Notes: generated by a model from the letters alone, not told the origin. A stretch of DNA of 64,000 nucleotides from Epiperipatus broadwayi (GCA_028023455.1 JAQFVV010000317.1:939501-1003500), one strand, 5' to 3'. Counted from the first letter of the stretch, positions 23,125 to 34,844 are shown. Numbers and translations are program-made.

Positions 23125-23805
23125 TTGTCAATTTTTGTAATGGCTGAAAAGTTACTTCAATGTAAAATTCTATTTTGTGTTAAGGAAAATAGAATTTCAC
23201 ATTCTATTTTCTGTTAAGGAAAACAGCAGTGGAAACAATTATAATACATGAGACAGCTTAAAAGCAAGCTACTCTTGAGAAAACACAAGTTTATGAGTAG
23301 TTTAATGTATCAAATTCACCCCCCCCCCCAGCATGGCAATTGAAGTTCAATGTCAAGACAATGCTGTTTTTTTTTAAATGCAAATGGCATCAGACATTTT
23401 ACCTAACAGTTCTGAATTTGTGTCATGTGGTAAATGAAATGTCCCAATTACAGCAAAGTAAGGAGTGCAAGCTTCACCTCAACAATATGCAAGTGCACAA
23501 AACCTTGAGTGTGAAACAATGTTTAATTAAAAAGAGCATGATCTAGGTTATTAATCAGTCGTATTTATATGATCTTACACCTAGTGATTTCTTTTTATTC
23601 TCTTGAATAAAAAAATGTCTTAAAAAAAATTTAACAGACTTGTAAATGGTGAAAAAAAAATTGACAGAGGATTTAAAAGGTATCACTTTGCAAGAGTTTC
23701 AGGACTACTTTGAAAAATGCAACTCGCTGCATCAAATGGAGAGTATTTTGATGGAGATTCAATTTATAATATCTAAAAATAAATGCATAATATTTTATTA
23801 CAAGA
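23125..23805 (+). pseudogene. Mariner-like transposase, internally deleted
   Basis: The N-terminal part gives FCVKENSSGN then QATLEKTQVYE, a stop and FN, matching the helix-turn-helix region of mariner proteins (K-T-Q-V-Y-E-W-F). A C run at 23320-23330 marks a jump to the catalytic half: LHLNNMQVHK near 23480 corresponds to the mariner 'LHHDNAPxH' block, with its aspartate changed to asparagine. YDLTPSDFFLF near 23570-23600 corresponds to the 'SPDLAPxDFFLFP' block that carries the last catalytic aspartate, and GITLQEFQDYFEKC at 23692-23735 to the C-terminal tail. The first catalytic aspartate segment is missing or unreadable. Frameshifts and the deletion make it nonfunctional. Mariner enzymes move TA-targeted DNA transposons; the ends of this copy were not found. 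Confidence 0.75.
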
Positions 23806-24035
23806 TTCCAGTTATTTTGGGGAAGCCTCTTGTATATCTAATTAAGTATTGATTGATCATGATTGACTTTCTGAATGCATAATCTAATTTTAGATTATAA
23901 ATAATTATTTGTGTTTTAATTTTAAAAAATCATTTGATTTTTAACAAATAATATTTATTAAATAATCTAATGAATTTTGTACATTGTGTATTAAAAATAT
24001 CTGAGGAATAAAAAATTAAAATTTTACTCCTATTA

Positions 24036-24400
24036 ATAATAATTTATCTGGTCATCCTTACTTTGTTTCTTATGTAGATGAAAATGTCATGGTTGCATTT
24101 TTACCTGTTAATATTATTTTTTACTACATACTTTAGTCTAAGTTATTATTCAATGAGTCAAAACTGCGCACATCCATTTATTGTTATCAATCTTGATGTT
24201 TAATTAATGAAATTCTGAAAATCATAACTATACATCCAGTAATACTTATAAAAGTAGCAAAGCATGAAATAAACCCAGAATCTATAAATATATTTTGAAA
24301 AATTCTATGGAGTGAGGATATGATTTTATGAAGATTGGTGGATAAGTTAAAAAATTATTAATTATTCAGAAGATTATAGGAAGGATCTGTATTTGTCTCA
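24036..24400 (+). pseudogene. Tigger-like transposase remnant, copy 1 (inverted partner of 25850-26357)
   Basis: Reading gives SYVDENVMVAFLPVN near 24070-24115, comparable with the 'NVxVxFLPPNTTSLLQPMDQ' block of Tigger transposases, then LLFNESKLRTS, then VAKHEINPESINIF and ILWSEDMIL. The last two fit the 'AW-x-x-I-x-x-x-T-I-x-x-x-W-x-K-L-x-P' region. The nucleotide sequence is an inverted copy of 26003-26352. Stops break every frame. Assignment to Tigger rests on short blocks and is tentative. Confidence 0.4.
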
Positions 24401-24554
24401 CTATAACTTATAAGGTTTGAAATACTTAATAAGAATAGAATTCTTGTTTCAGTTGCTTTCTGTATTTATAGTCATTGGTTTTCAAGCTTTCACATATATG
24501 CTTGAAATTCTCAGTGTAATTTTAATTGTTTTTAATATTATGCCACATTTATAA

Positions 24555-24962
24555 TACAGTTTAATTTAAAAATTATACACATATTAAGATTTCAACCAAA
24601 ATAATTAATATGAAAATGAAATAATGTAATTATGAAAAAACTATACAGTATTTATTTTACTATATGATTTCTTTTGATAGTTTAATTTACAAAATATAAA
24701 GGATTATGCAGAAGATAAATTCACTGGTGGTTTTATTAAATCCTTCAATTTAATTTAAAATTATATCCATATTAAGATTTTGACCAAAATAATTAATAAA
24801 AAATGTAATTATGAAAAGATCTGCATAACATTTGTTTAATTAGTGCAAGATTTTTTTTTTGTGTATTTTAACTATTAACTGTTGACAAAATATCATAAAG
24901 GAATCTATAGACAGTTCAGTTAGGAAATAGATTCACTAGTAATCTTATTAAGGTCTTCAATT
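24555..24962. repeat. Tandem duplication of a ~200-bp unit
   Basis: Blocks at 24562 (ACATATTAAGATTTCAACCA then AAATAATTAAT) and at the end of unit 1 (ATTCACTGGTGGTTTTATTA, 24718) recur at 24768 and 24928 in diverged form. Period is 190-210 bases. Noncoding. Confidence 0.65.
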
Positions 24963-25177
24963 CTCCACTCAAACCATAGATTCAGCAGGGACTAACTATG
25001 TGATTCATGTTTGAGTTTGTGAAGCAGGTGAGCACAATGATCATGGATCATCTGAATCTGTTGATAAAAATCCAGTCATGTCTAGAAAGAACAAAACCAG
25101 TTGGTTTTATTGTTGGAATTGCAAAAAGAACTTGCATAGTAATAAACTTAGAAAGAAAAATATATACATACATATTT

Positions 25178-25346
25178 ATTACATTCATATCGGCCTTTCA
25201 AGCCAAATTGTGCAAATGCTTTTGCGAGTGTTAAATAATAAATGAATACCCTCTGACCAAACAAGATGTAGAGGGTATTCATTTATTATTTAACACTCGC
25301 AAAAGCGTTTGCACAATTTGGCTTGAAAGGCCGATATGAATGTAAT
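25178..25346. repeat. Near-perfect hairpin with 77-bp arms
   Basis: 25178-25254 and 25270-25346 are inverted copies with about one mismatch (ATGC facing GCGT) and a 15-base loop at 25255-25269. Arms contain CATATCGGCCTTTCAAGCC and TTTGCGAGTGTTAAATAATA. The high identity, in contrast to the decayed neighbours, indicates recent origin or selection. It has no flanking duplication that I can see. Confidence 0.9.
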
Positions 25347-25849
25347 TACAATTGTATACAGACGCTATAAAAATAAATGCTGATTTATATACATATTTAT
25401 TGTAATCTAGATGATTAAATACATGTATGAATTTATTTTCTAGTTTTATATATAAAAAAAGTATTCTTTTTTGTTTTTTATGATGGAATTTAAAGATGTG
25501 ATACCTACATTATAAGATAATGTTAAATGGATAATATGGGCTTTAATACATAGTGTTAGGCTGTTGACCTGAGAATATTTCTGAAATCTCATTTATTTAA
25601 GATGATTGATCTTGATACGCTGATTAATGAAGATAAGATAGGTGACTCTGAAGAATTTGAGATAATATTTGTAATAAATAAAATTGGATTTTTTAAAATA
25701 AGAAATTGTTTTTTTTTTTAATTCACTAAAATCTTCTTGCGTGTGACTTTGACATTGGACTTGATCTAAGTGTCATATTCCATAATTTTATTCTTTAATT
25801 TCAATGTAATCTTAAGTACTCTACAAAATTTAGATCATATTTTCAGATT

Positions 25850-26357
25850 ACTAATTCTTTTTCTTCCACTTCTTTCACCTTTTTATCTGCAAATGAATTA
25901 ATGCTTTTGTAACTCTTCACTTGCTCAAATTTCTTATGAGCTTCAGTACATTCTTCAGCAAAGTTTTTCATCCATCATATTTTTAAATCCATCTCCCCTT
26001 GTTTTCATGCTTCTGAATAATTAACACTTTTTTAACTTATCCACAAATCTTTATAAAATCTTTGAAATCAATCATATCCTCACTCCATAGAACTTTTCAA
26101 CATACATTTATAGATTCTGAGTTTAAGTCATCCTTTGCTATTTTTGTAAGTATTTTTGGACATGCAGTTATGAATGCTTTTTCAGAATTCTGTTAATGGA
26201 ACATCAAGATTGACAACATAAAAATGCTCAAATACTAAGAGAATATACATAATCTTGACTCATTGAATAACAAATACCTTAGACAAAAAGATGCAAATGC
26301 AATGTTGATATTTTGATCTACATAACACCAAAGTGAAGATGACCTGATAAATTATAT
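25850..26357 (-). pseudogene. Tigger-like transposase remnant, copy 2
   Basis: Minus-strand reading begins at 26357 with the same blocks as copy 1 (CYVDQNINIAF, LLFNESRL), continues with EKAFITACPKILTKIAKDD, LNSESINVC, a stop, KVLWSEDMIDFKDFIKIC, and extends past copy 1 with MKNFAEECTEAHKKFEQ and SINSFADKKVKEVEEKEL near 25850-25970. The acidic-basic C-terminal block fits the helical tail of pogo-type transposases. Stops and frameshifts are present. Together with copy 1 it forms an inverted pair separated by 1.6 kb. Confidence 0.4.
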
Positions 26358-26477
26358 ATAATAAATTGAAGATTTTCATGGGCTACAGATATAAATGTCA
26401 TTAACTAGGTATGGCACTTCCACATCTATTTTATAATAGTTGTTACCCAGTTGATGACCAGTATGACCTGGTTGAAA

Positions 26478-26541
26478 CATTGGTTTATATATATATAGAT
26501 GTACCCGGACATTGGTTTATATATATATAGATGTACCCGGA
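26478..26541 (+). repeat. Perfect 32-bp tandem duplication
   Basis: Two identical 32-base units at 26478-26509 and 26510-26541, each starting CATTGGTTTATA and ending TGTACCCGGA. A small, recent local duplication. Confidence 0.9.
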
Positions 26542-27044
26542 TGTCATTTATATATAAATATAATCTTTAACTAAATAATATATCGTACTTTTTGTTAGTA
26601 CATAAAATTATTTATATCTATTAAATCTTTGCATAATTACAATGATTTGACAACTTAATCAATGAATTAGATATTGAATAAATTATTTAAATCAGTTTAT
26701 TTATCTTGCTCTATCAATTCTCTTTTATAGCTTTATTTTACTTACTTTTATGTATTTAAATAAAGATTAATATTATTTATTTATTTCCAAATATACATAG
26801 CAAGAATGTGATTTAATTCTTTCAAATTTATTCTCTAGCATCTCAATATATATATATGTAGAAATTTACAACTGGAAATACATATGTTCAGAACTAAGAT
26901 CTCTCTGAGCATTATGTAAACAACAAACAGAATTTCATTATTGAATTTATCAAAGACAGTTATTGCTGTTTCTCATATAATTTCATGAGCCACAGGTAAT
27001 ATTGGGTCAATTTTTGTCTGATTGGTTATTTAAACATTAATTCT
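26542..27044. other. AT-rich interval
   Basis: No gene or repeat pairing recognised. Confidence 0.5.
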
Positions 27045-27305
27045 ATGATATATATTATATAATGAGTATGCTAATAGTTCTTAACAAGCTTTTCCAAATA
27101 TCTCTATCCTCAGATTGGTTTCTAGCTCTGGCTTTCATCAGTGAGGTTCTATGATATTCAGGCATTAGATTTAAAAATACCAGATCAAACCCCAGCATTT
27201 ATCTAATAGTTAACTATTAAGAAGAAAATCTGAGGATAGGGATACTTGGAAAACCTTGTTAAGAGTGATTAGCATGCTCATTATATAACATTTGTAGTAC
27301 AAGCT
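27045..27305. mobile_element. Second hammerhead-bearing repeat: inverted piece plus truncated direct piece
   Basis: An inverted piece (27045-27185) carries a hammerhead on the minus strand. A direct piece (about 27226-27300) repeats the sequence downstream of the ribozyme, from AATCTGAGGATAG to TGATTAGCATGCTCATTATA. The direct piece begins a few bases before the cleavage site. The repeat is unrelated in sequence to the one at 2343-3345, apart from the ribozyme core. Noncoding. Confidence 0.6.
27108..27146 (-). ncRNA. Hammerhead ribozyme, weak helix III
   Basis: On the minus strand: helix I 5' CCTCA, CTGATGA (plus 27135-27141), stem II AGC/GCT with a CAGA loop, GAAAC, CA, ATC, then helix I 3' TGAGG. 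Helix I has five perfect pairs and the core is intact. Helix III is only one certain pair (A-U) because C15.2 faces A. The arrangement is type I, as in PLE and retrozyme hammerheads. The cut would be after ATC. Confidence 0.65.
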
Positions 27306-28065
27306 TATTAAATTAAGTCATATGATGTATGATTTGATTTTCTTGCAATTAACTCTATGAGATTTTGCATGTTATTAAATTATATCTGTGAAAAAAAAAA
27401 ATAGTAATTGCAATTGAAAATATATAACATAGAATGAAATTCACTCCCTCTTTTTGTGCAAATATCACTTCAATTGTAAATCTCACTTCAATATTTATTA
27501 TAAACAGTAAAAATATTTCATGCCTATATTACATAATTTATTCATGTACTTCCAAGAACAGCAATTTTTATTCTTCTCTAGAACCATCCAGTATATCAGA
27601 AAGTGATCCATTAATTATGTCTATCATATACTGGTTTTAGAGTGGAGTGAAGAGAACTGCTCTTAATAAAGCTATAAATAGATGTTTATTTTACATTAGG
27701 AACATATATTTAAACAATAAAAAAATAATTGCATTGTTGGTTGCTTGGAGAGTCAAGTAATGTTGCAGAGTACCAAACTAACCTATATTTAGCTTTTGAG
27801 GAAAGCCATACTTATAATTTTCAGAGTTCAAAGTGCTGTTAAATTGCAGGATCCTTGACCAAATTTTTGAAAAAAAGCTTTGTCAAATTTAATTTCAGAA
27901 GGCTTATTATATTTATGTGTTTCCAGGCTTGTGTCTAAATACCAGTGGATAAATTAGAAGCACAGTATTGAGTCTATAGCTTTCACGTGGACTAAAGTGC
28001 TCAGAGCAATGCATTATTACATAAACAATTATTCAACTTTTGGGATGCTGATATTTTAACTGTGT
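27306..28065. other. AT-rich interval
   Basis: No gene recognised; the short open frame at 27434-27640 has no identifiable motif. Confidence 0.5.
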
Positions 28066-28069
28066 TCAT

Positions 28070-28175
28070 TTTAGCGCAATGGCAGATTGATGGTGTTGAA
28101 AGTTAGAAATTTTTGGATCAAAGCTCAGCCTATTATTTCTAGTGCTTAGACATCACATGACTTCAATAACAATTA
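28070..28175 (+). repeat. SINE-like unit related to the 11.9-12.7 kb array
   Basis: Blocks GCAATGGCAGATTGATGG, then TTTGGATCAAAGCTCAGCC, then TAGTGCTTAGACATCACATG appear in the same order as in the units at 12420-12600 and 12601-12730, including the tail block absent from most array units. Confidence 0.45.
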
Positions 28176-28206
28176 TTAATACGAAGAGGATAATTTTAAG
28201 AAAAAA

Positions 28207-28497
28207 ATGAAGTCGAAGAGACAAGTGTATTCTTATGATTATATTAAGGACGGAAATAATTTCAGGAATTTGATGCTAAGTAGAGCTACAGATAGGAAGT
28301 CTTACAGAAGATCTAGGAAAATATGTGGAACTTTCCCTTGGGCAAAAGATAATAGTAATGAAAAATATAAACTGTATATAATTCTGTTTTATGAAGCAGT
28401 TTTCGGGATTAACATCTTTCACTCGAGAAAACATTTACTTCAATATAATTCCGTATTTATATATTCACACACACTCTATAATACAAATGATTTTTAA
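28207..28497 (+). other. 96-codon open frame, uncertain
   Basis: The first half (about 55 codons, rich in K, R and S, for example SRATDRKSYRRSRKICGTF) has higher GC and more varied codons than its surroundings; the second half looks like translated AT-rich noise. A GTAATG donor-like site near 28355 falls at the change in character, so a short exon is conceivable. There is no recognised domain and no convincing upstream exon. Confidence 0.15.
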
Positions 28498-28499
28498 AA

Positions 28500-31040
28500 A
28501 TAATTTGTTCCTCTCCTCCCCGTTTTACAATTTTCCTTTTTAGAAATTATTTATAAAATTAGATAATAAACTCTTACAAAAATAATTGAATCAATTTATA
28601 TACTTTTTAAAAATATTTAAACAAATTCATTTAAAATATTTTTAATTACCTTAGTTATTTAATTACGCCCATTATGGTGTGAAAGTAAACATTTTACTAA
28701 CTTTTAAAAATATATTTTCGTTTGCCAATTTTCTGGTAAATTTCATTCAAAACTTTTATATTGTAGACATTGAAGTTCTCAAATTTCTCAAACATCCATC
28801 AACATTTCCAAACGTTGCAAATTCAACATTCAGGTTTATGACCTAGGTCATTAAAGTTCAAAGGTCGTATCTTAAGTGTCAAGGGTTATCAACAGCGCAC
28901 TCTAGGATTCTCATTTGCTACTGGACTAGGATGGTAGCCCCCATTCCCTCAACTAAGAAAGTAAATATTTGACAGTTTTTTAATCTGAAGAGACCCTACA
29001 GAAACCTCTCATCACCAGGCAAAATCTGGCAAATTGTTTGCTGAGAAATCTTTTAATTGCCCCCTAGTAGAGACTTGTGGAAATAATTCAAAAATTCTCT
29101 CAAGAAGATGTATATAAGAAACTAAACAGAGTTGATGAAAAGAAATTTTATTTACTTAACTTACTTCAATAATATTTAAGTTTTTTTTCTTTGACATTTA
29201 TTTTCAAGAATCTTTATAGTAATCCAATGAATACAGTAAAATACAATTACGGCTGAAAATAATCAATATTTATAAATTGTTTGTATTTTATAATCCACTT
29301 ATAAAAGTGGTCAATTTTTCATTGGCAAAAAATCCATATATATGTGCGCATACAAATTTTTATATATTAATAAATATTATACATATACTATTAGAAATTA
29401 CACATTATTTAACTCACAAAGATTTATTTCATACTGTTCACTTGCAAAAACATCTTAATGAAAGATTAATATTTATCAAAATCTATTTAAACTTAAATGC
29501 ATTTTATAGTAATAGAATACAAAAATTCAGTATATGTTTTTTTTTTTAAAATAAAATACATATTAGTGTTTAATTGATTGCTGTTAATTTTAAAAAGAGT
29601 TGAAATATTTCAACTCAATGATTCCGAGATCTGTTGTATTGCAGAAGACTGTCGTGACATTGGTAAGGCTTTGAACTTAAATCATTCTCATGCTATTTTG
29701 CCAGTTTTGTGCTTATGTGATTAGTAAAACCTGGAATTAAAGTAAATATTGATTTAAACAACATCTAAAGATGTTAATAATCCTCAGAGGAAAATTATAA
29801 ATAAGCTTAAGAGATCCTAGAGAGTCATCAGTTAGAAAAATATTTGACCTTGGATTTATAAATAAACTTGTAAACTCTTGTTCATTTGTTGTTAGCAATG
29901 GGTAAAACAATTGGATTTTTTCTACAATCTGTTTTAAAATGTACGATTACTTTTACAAAATATTTGTGTGGCAATTTTAAAAAAAATATATACTCATGCT
30001 TTCATTGGATTTTTTTTAAAATATGTTTATTTTAAAAAGTACAAGTTAAGAAATTTAAAGTAATGATAAAAAGCAAACTACAATCCTTATGATCTGCCAA
30101 ACATCTTAGTACAGAATTTTTGTGATATTTTATAATTATAAACACAATCTTAAAATTTACAAAAATAAGTTCTTGTTATGTATTTCATTTCATTATTTTT
30201 TTCTCTATATTTGGAAAGTACAAATATGATTTTTTAGAATGCTTTTTATTTGTAAACTTATATTTTTAAGAAATCAAGTACAATTTATTGATTCATAATA
30301 TTAAATAAGGGTTTTAATATTAAAATAAAATGTTAAATATTAACTCAAGAATGGAGAAAATATTGTTATGCAGAAAGGTTAATGAACTTCAAGTTAAAAA
30401 ATTTATGATTACATGTTAAAACTGACTAAGATTGCAAGTTTTTTTAGCAGAGTCCTCTCCAATAAAATTAGATAAAATATTTATATTAACAAAATTCAGA
30501 TTGCGAATTGACTTGCACACTATTTATAAAACCAAATATTTCTTAACCCATTTCTTATCCTATAAACAAAACCATATGAATGAAAAAACACTCAATTCAG
30601 TTTTTAGTTGGCATAATAGAGACTGATATTTATTCAAGCAAAATTGTGATTTCAAGGCTTATTACTAGATAATTGCAATTTATAAGAGCAGAATATATAG
30701 CAATGACTTAATATATTATATGTTTGTGGAGAACAATTTTCTCATATAAATAACATTCTTATGCTCTTCTATGCATTATTTGTAGCTATTAGAGATATTC
30801 CAGGGAAGAACAGTTTGTTTAAAAAAGAGTATAAGTAGCACACAAATGGATAGGAAAAAGCACAAATAAAATAACTTTTCCTATTTTATTGATAATATGC
30901 TTCAGTATGAGAACATGGAGAAATAAAAAAAAAAAAAGAAAGCCAGAAATTTGTTGAAAGCCAGTTATATTTCAGTGTGATCAAGTATGAGCAATATTAA
31001 ATAATATTTGTTTTTAAAATGCTTAGTGGGGTATCTCAAA
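28500..31040. other. AT-rich interval
   Basis: No gene recognised. A slightly GC-richer stretch at 28830-29060 has no readable protein frame or paired repeat. Confidence 0.5.
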
Positions 31041-32799
31041 ACATGATTTAATTTACCAACATGGTTTCTCCCATAGAAAGTTCTTGTTCAAGATTATATC
31101 TGAAGAAGATGAAACTCATGATCATCTCTATTTTTAATAGCATATATAAATGTCTTAGCATTTTTCAGTTGATAAAACATCAAGTCATAAAAGAATTAGG
31201 AACAGCCCAAGGCAAAAGTATCTACACTTATCTTACAATTAAACTCTAACACTTATATTATTTCTATGTTTGAATGAAGCTTAGCCAATAAGTCAAATTA
31301 TCTTCAAACATTTATAGCAACTATTGAACAAAAAGTCTCTGAATTGAGTGAACATCAGTTGGCTTCTAAAACTTTATATTAATAAAATATTGGTGTAGCT
31401 TCAAGTATATTAGAATACTTGCTGCCTGTTGTAGTTAAGCATAGAGATACACCTTTGTCAAGAAAAAGGATATGCTATATGAGAAACAGATGATCATCAA
31501 TTATGCACTAATAGTTTTTCCAGTATAATTATCTTACCCAGCACCTACAGAACTATGAGTCATGTTCTTATCTGCTAGTTATCCAAAAGTATTATGAGCA
31601 TTAGCTAACATATTTACACCATTTTTAAACAAAGTAAAAGTTAATTCATTACTCAACAAAAGGAAAATTTCTAAAAACTTAAATTATCAGGCAGCAATGT
31701 TTCTATAACTAGACTTAATCTATCAATAGATGATATAGAATTACCCATTTTTATACAAGACAAATGCATAAACAGAATGTCTTTACTAGATAGAAAGAAA
31801 AAGACTAATAGAAATATAGATTACGTTCAGATAAAAAAAGATTGAAGTCAGTATTTTGATTACTTTGTTAGAGTGTTATATTAATATTCAGTAAAAATTA
31901 AAAAATATTTAAACTTTAAGTAATCAATGGAAACTAAATAGCAGTCAAATAACATTGTATGATTATTTGTTGTAAAAATAATTTATTTGGAGCAACTAAT
32001 CGCTAGAAAATTCTAAATTTTGATACCACCTCAAGTTGCTTATGTAATGCCTCTTACTTTAAAAATTCCAATTACTTAGAAATAATAATAGAAGTATATT
32101 AGCATTATAATTCAATATCCATGGCAATCAATTATCAAACAAAGAACAAGATTTGTTTGGGCTAGATGCATAAACAATTTAATAGTTTTACCCCAAGGTA
32201 TTACACATGACATTTATTTGAATAAGGATGTAGAACTAAAACATGATTATGTTAAATAAATTTACCACAATGATTAATCAACATGAAGAAAAAAATAGAA
32301 CTAATAATCATTTTATCCAAGTGACTTCTAATTTGCTATTTAAGCAAATAAATATTGAGCATTGTAAAGAACCAGGGGGCAGCATCTATTTTTATTCTCT
32401 TCCATAGACATCTGTTACTTCTATGTAAATGCTTGGAAGCAGAAAAGGTACAAATAATGAAGTTATGGAAGATTAAATATGAACAAAGTGATTATACAGA
32501 AAGTGAGTTATTGGTTTTATGCTAGGTTTGGGAAAAGATAAGTGGGATTTAGATATGAAGGTCATGGAGTTGACAAAGATTATGTTGTGGAAATGGGATG
32601 GAGCAGATTATGGGAAAACTTAGGGTGGACAATGGAAAAGGAAGGTAAAGTTGCTAACAGGTTTCTCTGAGCATAGCTGCTGAGAGATTCCTGACTCCGT
32701 TTAAGGAAAAGTCACAGTGCATCACATCATTTCACATCGAACTTTGCAATCCCATTAAGAAAATGTGAAATATATTTGTATTTAAACATATAAATTTTT
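31041..32799. other. Possible highly decayed coding sequence, unidentified
   Basis: Plus-strand frames between 31300 and 31850 give protein-like blocks broken by stops, for example KVSELSEHQLASKTLY, ILEYLLPVVVKHRDTPLSRK and IQDKCINRMSLLDRKKKT. I cannot assign them to a family. They may be the remains of a retroelement lying upstream of the PLE at 32.9 kb. The stretch 32360-32760 is somewhat GC-richer but unrecognised. Confidence 0.2.
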
Positions 32800-32995
32800 T
32801 ATTTGTGAACTAGCCTTTTCTCAATCTCTAACTTTCTACATATTGTTTAACTGCAATTTTTTGTCATTATATAAAATAATTAGTCCATCAAATATAAAAT
32901 GCTTTTGTTTGTCAAATAATAGTTTTTCAGTTACTGACATTCTACATTTTGTTTAATCACAACCACTTGGTATGAGACATCTAACACACATATAT
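32800..32995 (+). repeat. Tandem terminal repeat units, upstream side of the PLE
   Basis: Two units, anchored by CTTTCTACATATTGTTTAAC (near 32828) and ATTCTACATTTTGTTTAATC (near 32938), match the units downstream of the same PLE (34845-35175). Repeats on both sides of a PLE body are the pseudo-LTR arrangement of this class. Confidence 0.6.
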
Positions 32996-34690
32996 ATACA
33001 CACACATAAGGATAGGTTAATTGCTAATGATGTGATAATTTTTCATAAAGACAAAGCTGGTCGGTTTATCATTGTGAAAGGAGATGAATTTGGGGAGAAA
33101 ATGGATAGAGAATTAAATAATGGTAAATATATGTTTTTTAGAAAAAGATCCACATAATGTGATTAAAAGAAAATTGATAGATATTATGATAAAAAAGGTA
33201 AATTTAATTTTTTTTTAATAGAGTAGATTATTTAAAATATTATCCAAATGATTTCATATCAGCTAAGTTGTTTGTGAATATTACGACTCATAAAGATGAT
33301 TTTCCTTTAAGATTTATTTTTGATTTTACAGGTAGTGTTGTAGAGGGTATTTCTAGATTCTTGAATAATTTTTTAAAACAATTTGTTGATTTTCGTCATT
33401 ACACAGTTTTTTCTTCTTTTGAGGCTTTTGATAAAATTAATAATTTTAAAATGGAAAGTAATTGGATATTTGGTAGTTTAGAAATTGAGAATATGTATCA
33501 TCCTGTTATTAGATTAAGCAGTATTGACATTCTTATATCTGTGTTGGTTAAGCCAGGTTCTTTATCAAGAAATAAAATTAAAGTAATTAAAGATTTGCTT
33601 TTATTATTGGAAGATTCTATATATTTTACTTATAAAGGTAATTTTTATCATATTAAGGAAGGATGGATAATAGGTTATATTATTTATTCTTTAGTTTGTT
33701 CAGTTTATATTAATTATTTGGAAGAGGAAATTATTATTAAAAAGAATTGTTTGTATTTAAAGTTATTTGTTAGATATGTAGATGATTGTTTGTTAATAGT
33801 TGAGAATGATAAATTGAAGGAATTTATAAATGTGTTTAATTGTTTTGATCCTTCTATAAGATATGTGATAGAAAGAGGGGATTAGATTTTCTTAAGTTAA
33901 AATTTTTAGATCTTTTGGTGATTAAAGATGTAAAGAATAATTGTTTAGTATGTAGTCATTTTGTTAAAAGTAAAAAATTAAGTTCTATAATTATACCTGA
34001 TAGCTATCAGTCTGTATCTCATAAGTAACTTTTTAAAGAAATTATTGTTATAAGAATAAGAAATTAAATAATTCTAGTGGGGTAGCTTTGTTTTAGAAAG
34101 GACAATTTTATAAAGATTATTTGAGTATTGGCTACTCTGATAAATTTGTTAAAAATATTTTATTTAATAGTAATATTTGTAAGGATGTAAAGGATAAAGA
34201 AAAATATGATTTTATTTTTTTGCCATTTAAATTGTCTTCTTATAAAATGTGTATGTAAAAATGGTAATTTGTTTGGAAATAAGAAAATTGCTTGGAAAAG
34301 GGGTATTACTTTAAATAATTTATTAAATAATAGAAAGAAAATTTTTGATAGGAAGTCTCTTCCTGGTGTAATGTATATTATACCTTGTTTTTGTAAGAAG
34401 GTTTATATAGGTCAGAGTAGTTTGAACTTAAATGAAAGAATAAAGATACATAAAAATAGGGTTAGAAATAAATATCTTAGTTCTACTTTGTATGGTCTAT
34501 GAAAAAGATATAGGACACACTATTAATTTTGATGAAGCTAAGGGTTGTCTTCTTTGAGAGAAATGAAATAAAAAATAGAATTAAAAAATCTTTATTATTG
34601 AAAATTTATTATTCTGAAGCAATTAAATTATTTAAAAGTTTTTTTAATATTAAGGGTGGATGGGAAGTAAATGGAATTGTGGGTAAGGTT
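32996..34690 (+). pseudogene. Penelope-like retroelement: reverse transcriptase plus GIY-YIG endonuclease
   Basis: Domains in order: an N-terminal block VIIFHKDKAGRFIIVKGDEF (about 33030-33090), which fits the PLE 'ADKGGxVVI' region. The RT core is open at 33268-33885 (205 codons), with PLRFIFDFTGSVVEGISRFL, WIFGSLEIENMYHPV (motif A region), FYHIKEGWIIGYIIYSLVCS (motif B region) and FVRYVDDCLLIV, the YVDD active site. After a frameshift LDFLKLKFLDLLVIKD and KDYLSIGYSDKFVK follow. The GIY-YIG domain is at 34360-34470 with GVMYIIPCFCKKVYIGQSS, and then the C-terminal block EIKNRIKKSLLLKIY (about 34565-34615). The aspartate of motif A appears replaced. Several frameshifts and stops kill the frame, and the extreme N terminus is missing. 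It is flanked by related tandem repeats on both sides. Confidence 0.85.
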
Positions 34691-34722
34691 TAATATAAAT
34701 ATGGTGTTGTTTTGTAGATCTT

Positions 34723-34767
34723 TACACTTGAGAAGTCTTCTTGTAGCAGTGAAACATATTGTTTGTG
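34723..34767 (+). other. Hammerhead-like relic at the PLE 3' end
   Basis: Just downstream of the PLE frame the order is TACA, CTTGAGA, an internal segment, GAAAC, a short loop, GTT, TGTG. Outer TACA/TGTG can pair (four pairs), as helix I would, but the core reads CTTGAGA instead of CTGANGA and stem II does not pair. The position fits the hammerheads known at PLE termini. Probably inactive. Confidence 0.35.
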
Positions 34768-34844
34768 TTTTTGATTTTACTTTCTTGGTTAGTCTGATTG
34801 AGTTTTGGATTTGGGGTGATTTTAATTATATATACATAAATATA

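Noticed and set aside
26451-26478. Hammerhead-like TTGATGA, CCAG/CTGG stem, then GAAAC
   Set aside because: The first core base is T rather than C, two extra bases precede GAAAC, and no helix I can be formed.
31097-31115. CTGAAGA followed by GATGAAAC
   Set aside because: There is no room for a stem II and no cleavage triplet with a matching helix I.
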